From: Mesorhizobium sp. 65-26
GTDB taxonomy: Bacteria > Pseudomonadota > Alphaproteobacteria > Rhizobiales > Rhizobiaceae
Direction of reading: 5' to 3'
Assembly (NCBI GenBank): GCA_001899205.1
Contig: MKVL01000025.1
Location: forward strand, 248,001 to 312,000
Length of the DNA stretch: 64,000 nucleotides
Made by a program: the position numbers and the translations under genes. The notes below the pieces were generated by a model. That model saw only the letters and a list, made by a program, of their open reading frames with translations. It was not told the DNA's origin and ran no database searches. This document shows positions 25,874 through 34,537 of the stretch, piece by piece. How positions within the stretch are numbered: position 1 is the stretch's first letter; each line of letters opens with the position of its first letter.

Positions 25874-27121
25874 ATGAGGATGCATAGACGTACATTGCTG
25901 GCCCTGGCGGTGTTCACCGGGCTGACCGCGCCATCGATGGCGCTGGCCGCCGACGACACCATCAAGATCGGCCTGCTCGCCACTTTCGAGGGACCTTTCA
26001 CCGTTCTCGGCGAGGACGGCGAGCGCGGCGCCATGACCGCGGTCAACGAAATGAATGGCACCGTCGCCGGCAAGAAGGTCGAGATCGTCAAGGGTTCGTC
26101 CGACGCCTCGCCCGACAGCGCCGTGCGCGCCGCGCGCAAGCTCGTCGAGCAGGACGGCGTCAAGGTGCTGGTCGGCCCGCTTTCGGGCGACGAGGGCATC
26201 GCAGTCAAGGACTATGCCAAGACGCAGCCGAACGTGACCTTCATCAACGGCACGTCGGCGGCACAGGACACGACGCTGCGCAACCCTGCCGAGAACTTCT
26301 TCCGCTTCTCGACCGATGGCGCCCAGTGGATGGCCGGCCTCGGCACCTATGCCTTCAACGACAAGGGCTACAAGAAGGTCGCCACCGTCGCCGAGGATTA
26401 CTCCTTCCCCTACACGCAGGTCTTCGGCTTCATGGCCGAGTTCTGCAAGGCCGGCGGACATGTTCCGTCGAAGTCCTGGGTGCCGATCGGCAACAAGGAT
26501 TTCTCCTCGGTCATCGCGGCCATTCCTGAAGGCGTCGATGCGATCTACGTCGCGCTCGGCGGTGCCGACGCCGTGAACTTCCTCACCCAGTACCAGCAAA
26601 GCGGTGGCACCGCGCCGCTGATCGGCGGCTCGATCACCGTCGACCAGACCGTGCTGACCTCGAAGGGCAAGCTGCGCGATGTGCTGAAGGGCACACCGTC
26701 GGCCGGCCCGACCGCCGATACCAACGACGCGCCGGCCTGGAAGGCCTTCGTCGATGCCTACAAGAAGCAGCCGGGCGCCTTCCCGTCACCGTCGCTGTTC
26801 GCGCACGGCTACTATGTCGACATGAAGGCGACGCTGCTTGCACTCGACAAGGTTGGCGGCGATGTCTCCGACGGCGGCGCCAAGCTGCGTGACGCGCTGT
26901 CGAAGCTTTCCTTCGATACGCCGACCGGCAAGGTTTCGCTGGACAAGAACCGCAACGCGATCGCCGACATCTACCTGACGGAGGTCACCGAGGGCAGCGA
27001 CGGCAATCTTCTGAACAAGCTGGTCAAGGTCGTGCCGCAGGTCAACCAGACGCTCGGCATTCCGGAAGACGAGTTCATGAAGCTCGGCGCCGTCAGCCGC
27101 GACAACCCGAGCTGCCCGTAA
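25874..27121 (+). CDS. Branched-chain-type ABC transporter substrate-binding protein
   Basis: Periplasmic protein of 415 residues. Signal peptide MHRRTLLALAVFTGLTAPSM with cleavage after ALA, then IKIGLLATFEGPFTVLGEDG, the Peripla_BP_6 opening and ligand loop. A GGGAGGA site precedes the ATG. The substrate is unknown; the enzymes upstream (FAH, alpha/beta hydrolase, amidohydrolase) suggest a cyclic amide, lactone or ester-type compound. Confidence 0.93.
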   Translation: MRMHRRTLLALAVFTGLTAPSMALAADDTIKIGLLATFEGPFTVLGEDGERGAMTAVNEMNGTVAGKKVEIVKGSSDASPDSAVRAARKLVEQDGVKVLVGPLSGDEGIAVKDYAKTQPNVTFINGTSAAQDTTLRNPAENFFRFSTDGAQWMAGLGTYAFNDKGYKKVATVAEDYSFPYTQVFGFMAEFCKAGGHVPSKSWVPIGNKDFSSVIAAIPEGVDAIYVALGGADAVNFLTQYQQSGGTAPLIGGSITVDQTVLTSKGKLRDVLKGTPSAGPTADTNDAPAWKAFVDAYKKQPGAFPSPSLFAHGYYVDMKATLLALDKVGGDVSDGGAKLRDALSKLSFDTPTGKVSLDKNRNAIADIYLTEVTEGSDGNLLNKLVKVVPQVNQTLGIPEDEFMKLGAVSRDNPSCP

Positions 27122-27138
27122 GGCTGGGAGCGGAGCGC

Positions 27139-27930
27139 TTGGCACTGACCGAGAACATAGCGGCTCAACGCCTTCAGGGCTCCGGCGCCTTCGCGCTGGA
27201 GCTCGACGGCGTCGCGCGGCATTTCGGTGCGCTGGTGGCGCTCTCCGACATCAACATGAGGATCGCGGCTGGCGAACGGCGCGCGGTCCTCGGTTCCAAC
27301 GGCGCCGGCAAGACGACACTGTTCAATGCCGTGACCGGCGATTTCCTGCCGACGGCGGGCCGCATCCGCTTCTTCGGCGAGGACATCACCGACCTGCCGC
27401 CGCACGAGCGCATCCGGCGCGGCCTGCGGCGCACCTATCAGATATCGCAGCTCTTCAAGGGGCTGTCGGTCCTGGATTCCATTTTCCTGGCCTGTCGCGG
27501 TGTCTCGCGCCGGCGCTTCTCCCTGCTGCGGCCAAAGGCTTCGGACGTCAACATGGTGCAGGCGCTGTCGATCCTGCACGCCGTGCATCTGGAAAGCGAC
27601 CGCGATGCGCTGGTGGCGACGCTCAGCCACGGCCGCCAGCGGCAGCTCGAAATTGCGCTGGCGTTGGCCGGCGCGCCACGTTTCATCCTATTCGACGAAC
27701 CCGCCGCCGGTCTTTCGCCGACCGAGAGGCGCGACCTCGTGGCCATCCTCAACGGACTGCCGAAGCATATCGGCTACGTCATCATCGAGCACGATCTCGA
27801 CGTGGCGCTGCGCGTGTCGGAACGTGTTTCGATGATGCACAACGGGCGCCTGTTCAAGGAGGGCACGCCGCAGGAGATCGAGGCCGACCCGGAAGTGCAG
27901 GAGATCTATCTCGGAGGCAAGCATGGCTGA
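27139..27930 (+). CDS. Branched-chain-type ABC transporter ATP-binding protein (LivG-like)
   Basis: ATPase of 263 residues: Walker A GSNGAGKTT at 52-60, signature in the form LSHGRQRQLEIALAL, Walker B FILFDEP, and switch region VIIEHD. The start is a TTG at 27139 with GGGAGCGGAG just upstream; no ATG gives a better beginning. It overlaps the fused ATPase gene by eight bases. Confidence 0.92.
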   Translation: MALTENIAAQRLQGSGAFALELDGVARHFGALVALSDINMRIAAGERRAVLGSNGAGKTTLFNAVTGDFLPTAGRIRFFGEDITDLPPHERIRRGLRRTYQISQLFKGLSVLDSIFLACRGVSRRRFSLLRPKASDVNMVQALSILHAVHLESDRDALVATLSHGRQRQLEIALALAGAPRFILFDEPAAGLSPTERRDLVAILNGLPKHIGYVIIEHDLDVALRVSERVSMMHNGRLFKEGTPQEIEADPEVQEIYLGGKHG

Positions 27931-30139
27931 TCGCCCGACGCCTGCCGGCAAGGCCGCGCTGCGGATCGACGACCTGCAGGTCTATTATGGCGAGAGCCAT
28001 GCCCTGCAGGGCGTGTCGCTGACGCTCGAAAGCGGTGTGCTTTCCGTCGTCGGCCGCAACGGCATGGGCAAGACGACGCTGTGCAACACGATCACCGGGT
28101 TGAAGCGCGCGCAGTCGGGCTCGATCCGCGTCAATGGCCGCGAGATCTCTTCGCTGGAGCCGCACGAGATCCATCGCCTCGGCGTCGGCTATGTGCCGCA
28201 GGGGCGCCGCGTCTGGCCGAGCCTGACGGTCGACGAGCATCTGCGCCTCGCGGCGGGCCGGAGGCGCGACGCGAGTTGGACCGTCGAGCGCGTCTACCAG
28301 ACGTTCCCGCGGCTCGCCGAGCGTCGCAACAATGGTGGCTCGCAGCTTTCGGGCGGTGAGCAGCAGATGCTGGCCATCTCCCGTGCCCTGCTCAGCGATC
28401 CGAAGCTGCTGGTCATGGACGAGCCGACGGAAGGGCTGGCCCCGGTCATCGTCGAGCAGGTCGAGCGGATGCTGGTGACGCTGGCCGCCGAGGGCGAGAT
28501 GGCGATCCTCGTCATCGAGCAGAACATCGGCGTCGCCACCACCGTTTCCGATCGCGTCGCGATCATGGTCAACGGCCGCATCCATCGCGTCATGGAGGCT
28601 AAGGCGCTTGCCGCCGACCGCGACCTGCAGCAGCGCCTGCTCGGCGTCGGCCGCCACGCGGAAGAGGCCCCGGTCACGCCCGCCGAGGCGGCCGAGGCGC
28701 AGGAGCAACTGGCGCGGGTCTATCGCATCGACCGTACGGGCGATGGCAACGGGGAAGGCGCCGCCTCCGACGGCGTCTATCGTCCGGTCACCGAATTGCC
28801 GAACCGCTGGAACCTGCCGGTCACGCAGATGCGTCAGGCCGCTCTGGAGAAAAGCGTGCCCCAGGATGACGCGCGCAAGGTCTTCGCGATCCCGTTCTCC
28901 GAGCGCATCGGCCGCACCGTTCTGGTCGTCGGCACGTTCGACACCAAGGGCAAGGAGCTGCGTTATCTCGCGGACCGGCTGAAGTCGCTCGATTTGCCGG
29001 TGCGCACCGTCGACCTGTCGACATCCGGCAAGCCTGCGAGCGCCGACGTGCCGGCCATGCAGGTGGCGGGCATGCACGTCAGGGGAACGTCAGCTGTCTT
29101 CACCAACGATCGCGGTGGTTCCGTCAGCGCCATGGCCGAGGCCTTCGCGCGCTGGATCGAGCGCGAGCCGCGCATCGGCGGGGTCATCTCCGCCGGCGGC
29201 TCCGGCGGCACGACACTGGCGACCGCGGGCATGCGGGTGCTGCCTGTCGGCATCCCCAAGCTGATGGTGTCGACCGTCGCCGCCAGCGATGTCGGCAAAT
29301 ATGTCGGCGGCGCCGACATCATGATGCTCCATTCCGTGGCCGACGTGCAGGGCCTGAACTCCATCACCGAGCAGGTGCTCGGCAATGCCGCGCATGCGAT
29401 GGCTGGCATGGTGGCGCAACTGCCCAGCGCCGAGGCCTGGGAGGCGCGGCGCAAGCTGGCGCGCCCGGCGGTCGGCATCACAATGTTCGGCGTCACCACG
29501 CCGGCCGTGCAGGCGCTGACCAGGCGGCTCGAGGCCGACTATGATTGCCTGGTCTTCCACGCCACCGGCATTGGCGGGCGCGCCATGGAGGCGCTCGGCG
29601 ACTCCCGCCTGCTGTCGGCCTTCCTCGATCTGACCACGACGGAAGTGGCCGACATGATCGTCGGCGGCGTCTTTCCCGCCACGGAGGATCGTTTCGGCGC
29701 CGCGATCCGCACGGGGCTGCCCTATGTCGGTTCGACCGGCGCGCTCGACATGGTCAATTTCGGTCCGCGCGAGACCGTGCCCGACAAATTCCGCAGCCGC
29801 AGGTTCGTGATCCACAACCCGAACGTCACGCTGATGCGCACGACGCGCGACGAGAACCGTGCCATCGGCGAGTGGATCGGCGCGCGGCTCAACGCCATGA
29901 ACGGGCCGGTGCGCTTCCTGTTGCCGGAGGGCGGCGTTTCCCTGCTCGACGCGCCCGGACAGCCTTTTCACGACTCGGAAGCGGACAACGCCCTGTTCGA
30001 GGCCATCGAGAAAACCGTTCGCCGCACGCCGCAGCGCCTTGTCGAGCGCGTGCGGGCGAACATCAACGAAACGCCCTTCGTCGATGCGGTGATCGACGCG
30101 TTCCACGCGGTCGCGCCGAGAGAGCGGAAGCGGGCATGA
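27923..30139 (+). CDS. Fusion of a LivF-like ABC ATPase with a Tm-1/UPF0261 ATP-binding domain
   Basis: Large protein of 738 residues with two parts. Residues 1-245 form a complete LivF ATPase (Walker A GRNGMGKT at 44-51, LSGGEQQ at 142-148, Walker B LLVMDE at 163-168). A linker of about 85 residues follows, and from 332 (TVLVVGTFDTKGKEL) to the end it is a UPF0261/Tm-1-like protein, including GGVISAGGSGGTTLATAGM and FHATGIGGRAMEAL. Tm-1 domains bind ATP; the plant member blocks a viral replicase, while the bacterial function is unknown. There is no stop or frameshift at the join. It makes the second ATPase of this importer; the attached domain may sense or process the substrate. Confidence 0.92.
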   Translation: MADRPTPAGKAALRIDDLQVYYGESHALQGVSLTLESGVLSVVGRNGMGKTTLCNTITGLKRAQSGSIRVNGREISSLEPHEIHRLGVGYVPQGRRVWPSLTVDEHLRLAAGRRRDASWTVERVYQTFPRLAERRNNGGSQLSGGEQQMLAISRALLSDPKLLVMDEPTEGLAPVIVEQVERMLVTLAAEGEMAILVIEQNIGVATTVSDRVAIMVNGRIHRVMEAKALAADRDLQQRLLGVGRHAEEAPVTPAEAAEAQEQLARVYRIDRTGDGNGEGAASDGVYRPVTELPNRWNLPVTQMRQAALEKSVPQDDARKVFAIPFSERIGRTVLVVGTFDTKGKELRYLADRLKSLDLPVRTVDLSTSGKPASADVPAMQVAGMHVRGTSAVFTNDRGGSVSAMAEAFARWIEREPRIGGVISAGGSGGTTLATAGMRVLPVGIPKLMVSTVAASDVGKYVGGADIMMLHSVADVQGLNSITEQVLGNAAHAMAGMVAQLPSAEAWEARRKLARPAVGITMFGVTTPAVQALTRRLEADYDCLVFHATGIGGRAMEALGDSRLLSAFLDLTTTEVADMIVGGVFPATEDRFGAAIRTGLPYVGSTGALDMVNFGPRETVPDKFRSRRFVIHNPNVTLMRTTRDENRAIGEWIGARLNAMNGPVRFLLPEGGVSLLDAPGQPFHDSEADNALFEAIEKTVRRTPQRLVERVRANINETPFVDAVIDAFHAVAPRERKRA

Positions 30140-30221
30140 GCTGTCGGCCGCGTCGCGACGCGGCCTGTTTGAATTCCACGGCCGACGAGTGCTGGCCGGA
30201 TTGTGTTGGGGAGGATGGATG

Positions 30222-32414
30222 ATGGACGCGCAGACTTTTGGCGCCTTCCTTTTGTGGCTGATCGTCGCCGCCGTCGTGGTGGTGATCGCCGTCTACGTCT
30301 TGCGGTGGCTCTACCGCCGTTCGACCAAGGAAACGGCGTTCGTCCGCACGGGCTTCATGGGCGAGAAGGTGGTGGTGAATGGCGGTGCCTTCGTCATCCC
30401 CGTCCTGCACGAGATTACGCCCGTCAACATGAACGTGCTGCGCATCGAGGTTCGTCGTGAGGCGGCATCGGCGCTCATCACGCGCAATCGCATGCGCGTC
30501 GACCTCGTCGCCGAGTTCTTCGTCCGGGTTGGCGCCGCGCGCGGCATGGTTGCCGCCGCAGCCCAGACGCTCGGCCGCCGCACGCTGCAGCCGGAGAGCC
30601 TGCGCGAACTGCTGGAAGGCAAGTTTGCCGGCGCCATGCGCACCGTCGCCGCCCAGATGTCGCTGGAGGAGATGCACGAGCAGCGCGGCGACTATGCCGA
30701 GAAGGTGAGGAAGCTCGCCGCGGATTCGCTGGCCGCGAACGGGCTGGAGCTCGAAAGCGTCGCCATCGTCGATCTCGACCAGACCAGCCTGGAATATTTC
30801 GATCCATCCAATGCCTTCGACGCCGAGGGCCTGACCCAACTGACGGAATCGATCGAGACGCGCCGGCGCATGCGCAACGAGATCGAGCAGCGCACGCTGG
30901 TCGACATCCGCAACCAGAACCTCGACACTCAGCGCAAGGTGCTGGAGATCGATCGCGACACCGAGTATGCGCGCCTCGAGCAGGAGCGCGAGGTCGAGAT
31001 CCGCCGCGCCGCCCAACGTTCGGAACTGGCGCGCGAGCGTGCCGTCCGCGACCAGGAGGCGGAGCAGGCCCAGCTCGCGGCGCGTGAGGCGGTCGAAAAG
31101 TCGCGCCTTGCCCAGGAGCGCAGCATTACCGAAGAGCGCATCAAGAGCGAGGAAGACACGCAGCGCCGCGAGATCGCGCGCCGGCGCGCCCTCGACGAAA
31201 CCGAGTTGAAGATGCGTGAGAAGACTGAGCGCGAGCAGATCGCCCTGGAGCTTTCGCTCGAAACGGCGCGCATCGAGCGCCAAAGTGCGCAGAGCGAGCT
31301 GGAGATCGAACGCAAGAAGTCGCTGGAACTGGTCGAATTGGAGCGACAGATCGCGTTGGCCGAAAAGTCGCTCGACGTGACCAGGGCCGAAGCCGAGAAG
31401 CGTCGCGGCGAGATCGTCGCCAACCAGCAGACCGAGGCGGAGCGCATCGCCCAGGAGCGCGCCCTCGACCAGATCAGGTTGGAGCGGGAACGGCATCTGG
31501 AGGGACTGCAGATCGCCAAGCGGCAGGCCTTCGAGGAAGCCGAGATCGCCGCCGCCGAGGAGGTGGAGCGCGCGCGCATCACCACCGAGCGCGGCATAGA
31601 GGAAGCCAAGCTGGTCAAGGAGCGAGAACTGCGCCAACTCGCCGTCGACCGCGATCAGAAGGTGGAGATGGCCGAGATTCAGAAGGCTATCGACATCGCC
31701 AAGAAGACACAGGAGCGCTCCTCCGCGATCGCCGCCGCCGAGGCGGTTCGCGCCAAGGCCATCCAGGCCGAGGAGCAGGCGCTCACCGCGCGTGAGCGCG
31801 AGATTGCCGAGCGGCGCAAGCTCACCGACCTGATCGCCGCCGCCCGCGAGGCCGAGCGCGAGGCGCTGCGCGTCACCGCCGCCGCCGAGGCCGAGATGAA
31901 GGCAGCAAAGAGCCTGGCCGAAGCACAGAAGATCGCGGCGGTCGCGGCCGCCGATGCCGAGAAGATCCATGCCCTGGCGGCCGCGCAGCGCTACGAGGTG
32001 GACGCCGCCGGTCACCGCCAGCTCAACGAGGCCGAAAACCTGCTTTCGGCGGAAGCGCGCGCCGGCCGCCTGCGCGGCAAGCTGCTCGACCACATGGAAG
32101 GCATCATCCGCGAGAGCGTCAAGCCGATGGAGAAGATCGACGGCATCAAGATCCTGCATGTCGACGGCATGAATGGCGGGCCGGGTGGCAATCGCAACGT
32201 CACAGACGAGGTGATCGACTCCGCGCTCCGCTACCGCGTGCAGGCGCCGATGATCGACAATCTGATGAAGGAGATCGGCATCGAGGGCGGCTCGCTCGGC
32301 CGCATGACCGATGTGCTGCGCGACGCCAAGGACATTTCCAGCCTGACCCGCGACAAGAAGGGAAAGGGCAAGGCTGGTGGCGGCAAGGACGACGACGATG
32401 ATCGCGACCACTGA
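30222..32414 (+). CDS. Flotillin-like SPFH-domain membrane protein
   Basis: Protein of about 730 residues: one N-terminal membrane segment (LWLIVAAVVVVIAVYVL, about 10-27), an SPFH domain (about 35-200), then some 350 residues of Glu/Arg/Ala-rich coiled coil with repeated AEAERxA-type heptads, and a C-terminal region ending in an acidic Lys/Asp tail. This is the YqiK/flotillin architecture, which forms membrane scaffolds. The second of two adjacent ATGs is taken because GGGGAGGA stands six bases before it. It is 82 bases behind the fused ATPase gene on the same strand; no NfeD-like partner gene is near. Confidence 0.88.
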   Translation: MDAQTFGAFLLWLIVAAVVVVIAVYVLRWLYRRSTKETAFVRTGFMGEKVVVNGGAFVIPVLHEITPVNMNVLRIEVRREAASALITRNRMRVDLVAEFFVRVGAARGMVAAAAQTLGRRTLQPESLRELLEGKFAGAMRTVAAQMSLEEMHEQRGDYAEKVRKLAADSLAANGLELESVAIVDLDQTSLEYFDPSNAFDAEGLTQLTESIETRRRMRNEIEQRTLVDIRNQNLDTQRKVLEIDRDTEYARLEQEREVEIRRAAQRSELARERAVRDQEAEQAQLAAREAVEKSRLAQERSITEERIKSEEDTQRREIARRRALDETELKMREKTEREQIALELSLETARIERQSAQSELEIERKKSLELVELERQIALAEKSLDVTRAEAEKRRGEIVANQQTEAERIAQERALDQIRLERERHLEGLQIAKRQAFEEAEIAAAEEVERARITTERGIEEAKLVKERELRQLAVDRDQKVEMAEIQKAIDIAKKTQERSSAIAAAEAVRAKAIQAEEQALTAREREIAERRKLTDLIAAAREAEREALRVTAAAEAEMKAAKSLAEAQKIAAVAAADAEKIHALAAAQRYEVDAAGHRQLNEAENLLSAEARAGRLRGKLLDHMEGIIRESVKPMEKIDGIKILHVDGMNGGPGGNRNVTDEVIDSALRYRVQAPMIDNLMKEIGIEGGSLGRMTDVLRDAKDISSLTRDKKGKGKAGGGKDDDDDRDH

Positions 32415-32499
32415 GGCCGTTGCCGCTGATTTTGCAGCATTCGCGCGGTGCCGGGCGGTTTAGCCCGGCGGCACAACACTCTGACGGACGTCCACACCG

Positions 32500-32937
32500 A
32501 TGCCGAAAGTCTATGTCTCCTCCGTGATCGGCGCGCCGGCCGCCGACGTGTGGGCCGTGGTCCGCAACTTCAACGGCCTGCCGTCCTGGACGCCCTTCGT
32601 CGCCGACAGCAGGATCGAGCAGAACGCGCCGGCCGACCAGATCGGCTGCATCAGGAACTTCAGCCTGAAGGACGGCGGGCGCATCCGCGAGAAACTGCTC
32701 GCCCTGTCCGATTACGACCTGTCCTGCAGCTACGCCATTCTGGAGAGCCCGATGGGGGTGGAGAACTATGTCGCCACCCTGTCCCTGACGCCGGTGACCG
32801 ACGGCAACGCCACTTTCGCCGAATGGCAGGCGGAATTCGACTGCGCGCCGGAGCGCGAGAAGGCGCTGCTGCAGCAGATCGGGTCCGGCGTATTCCAGAC
32901 CGCCTTCACCGCGCTCAAGCAGCGATTCGGCCGCTGA
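32500..32937 (+). CDS. SRPBCC (START-like) family protein
   Basis: Small cytoplasmic protein of 145 residues with the polyketide-cyclase/dehydrase-like fold: SSVIGAPAADVWAVVRNFNGLPSWTPF at the N-terminus forms the ligand-gating part. Such proteins bind hydrophobic ligands; MxaD-like members are common beside dehydrogenases. It is clearly homologous to the N-terminal domain of the next gene (LLALSD and PVTDGNATF shared at matching places), pointing to a tandem duplication. Function unknown. Confidence 0.88.
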   Translation: MPKVYVSSVIGAPAADVWAVVRNFNGLPSWTPFVADSRIEQNAPADQIGCIRNFSLKDGGRIREKLLALSDYDLSCSYAILESPMGVENYVATLSLTPVTDGNATFAEWQAEFDCAPEREKALLQQIGSGVFQTAFTALKQRFGR

Positions 32938-32989
32938 CTTCTGGCCGGATGATGGACGATCGCGCGAACCGGGTAGGGTGGATTGGCTG

Positions 32990-34501
32990 ATGGTGGAAGT
33001 CCGCCGCAGCACGATCATCGACGCCCCCATCGGCGATGTCTGGGCGATCCTGAGGGACTTCAACAGCCACCACCGCTGGCATCCGGCCATCGCCTTCAGC
33101 GAGATCGAGGGCGGGGATCCCGTCGATGCGGTAGGTTCCGTGCGCCGCTTCCGGCTGGCCGACGGCGCTGAATTGCGCGAGCAACTGCTGGCACTGTCGG
33201 ACAAGGAGAGCCGGCTGAACTACTGCCTGCTGGAGGCGCCGCTGCCGCTGATGGGCTATGTGGCCTCGATCCGGCTGAAGCCGGTCACCGACGGCAACGC
33301 CACCTTCTGGGAATGGCGTTCCAGCTTCAACCCACCAGCCCATCGCCGCGATGAACTGGTCAGCCTTGTCGCCGAGGGCATATATCAGGCCGGGTTCACG
33401 GCCGTGCGGCGCATGCTGGGCGGCAAACCGACGCCCGCCGGAACCCTGTCGCGAGAGCGGCCTCCGGTGTCGCCGGTCGTGGCCCCGCCTCGGGTGGAGA
33501 TCATTCCCGCGGCCACGCCGGGATCGGGCACGAAGGCTGTCGTCGTCGAACGTCATGGCGGCCCGGAGGTGCTTCAACTGCGCGACGTCGCCCTGCCGTC
33601 GTTGGCCCCGGACGAGGTGCGCATCCGCCATTCGGTCATAGGCGTCAATTTCATCGACGTCTACTGCCGCACCGGTTACTTCGATCTGCTGCAGCCGCCC
33701 GGCGTGCCGGGCATGGAAGCGGCGGGTGTCATCGAGGCCGTAGGCACCGGCGTTTCCGGCTTCGCTCCCGGCGACCGCGTTGCCTATGCCTGTCCGCCGG
33801 TGGGGGCCTATTGCGAGCGGCGCAACATGCGCCCCGATCTGCTCGTCCATCTGTCGGATGACATTGCCGACGACATCGCCGCCGCCAGCCTGCTCAAGGG
33901 CGTCACCGCCAGCTTCCTGCTCCACGACGTCCATGCCGTGCGCGCGGGCTCCGTGGTCCTCATCCACGCCGCCGCCGGCGGCATCGGCCAGTTGCTGGTG
34001 CAATGGGCGCGCCATCTCGGCGCCACCGTCATCGCCACCGTCTCCAGCGACGACAAGGCGCGGGTCGTCGAGCGGCTGGGCGCGCACCATGTCGTGGTCT
34101 ATTCGCGTGAGGATTTCACCGACGCCGTCATGCGGCTGACCGGCGGAGCCGGCGCCGATGTCATCTACGACGCCGTTGGCAAGGATACGTTTGCAGGCTC
34201 GCTCGCCACGCTCGCCGTGCGCGGGCATCTCGTGAGCTTCGGGCAGGCGTCGGGGCCGGTCGGTAGCCACGATATCGGCCGGATGGCGTCACGCTCGGCG
34301 ACCATCTCGCGGCCCAACTACGGCCACTACACCGACACGCCGGAAAAGCTCGCGCCGCATGTGACCCGCTTCTTTGGCGCGCTACGCCAGGGCGTGCTCA
34401 GGGTCGAGGCACCGACGCGTTACGAACTCGCCCGCGCGGCGGATGCCCATCGGGATCTGGAAGCGCGCCGTACCACCGGCGCGCTGGTGCTGATGCCTTA
34501 G
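32990..34501 (+). CDS. Fusion of an SRPBCC domain with a zinc-independent quinone oxidoreductase
   Basis: Protein of about 503 residues. Residues 1-145 repeat the SRPBCC fold of the preceding gene; after a Pro-rich linker, a QorA-like NADPH:quinone reductase/enone reductase begins at about 178 (TKAVVVERHGGPEVLQL), with VIGVNFIDVYCRTGYF and the nucleotide motif AAAGGIGQLLVQWARHLGA. The zinc-site residues of alcohol dehydrogenases are absent, as in the quinone reductase branch. ATG at 32990 is chosen; an in-frame GTG 12 bases upstream is possible. Last gene of the long rightward run. Confidence 0.9.
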   Translation: MVEVRRSTIIDAPIGDVWAILRDFNSHHRWHPAIAFSEIEGGDPVDAVGSVRRFRLADGAELREQLLALSDKESRLNYCLLEAPLPLMGYVASIRLKPVTDGNATFWEWRSSFNPPAHRRDELVSLVAEGIYQAGFTAVRRMLGGKPTPAGTLSRERPPVSPVVAPPRVEIIPAATPGSGTKAVVVERHGGPEVLQLRDVALPSLAPDEVRIRHSVIGVNFIDVYCRTGYFDLLQPPGVPGMEAAGVIEAVGTGVSGFAPGDRVAYACPPVGAYCERRNMRPDLLVHLSDDIADDIAAASLLKGVTASFLLHDVHAVRAGSVVLIHAAAGGIGQLLVQWARHLGATVIATVSSDDKARVVERLGAHHVVVYSREDFTDAVMRLTGGAGADVIYDAVGKDTFAGSLATLAVRGHLVSFGQASGPVGSHDIGRMASRSATISRPNYGHYTDTPEKLAPHVTRFFGALRQGVLRVEAPTRYELARAADAHRDLEARRTTGALVLMP

Positions 34502-34509
34502 CTGGAAGC

Positions 34510-34530
34510 GGGGGATGGCTGACGTCCCCC
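34510..34530. terminator. Hairpin between convergent operons
   Basis: GGGGGA (34510-34515) and TCCCCC (34525-34530) enclose a nine-base loop. The hairpin lies in the 36-base gap between the end of the rightward SRPBCC-oxidoreductase gene and the end of the leftward racemase-family gene. No T tract follows, so it is a weak candidate for a two-way terminator. Confidence 0.4.
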
Positions 34531-34537
34531 ACGGACC

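Noticed and set aside
30900..31950. Apparent internal repeats
   Set aside because: They are short degenerate codon repeats encoding heptads of the flotillin coiled coil, not a DNA repeat or CRISPR array.
30063..32411. Very long open frame on the minus strand opposite the flotillin-like gene
   Set aside because: It mirrors the codon structure of the Glu/Arg/Ala-rich coiled coil; GC-rich coding DNA with few TA-containing codons produces such antisense frames. No family motif and no ribosome binding site.
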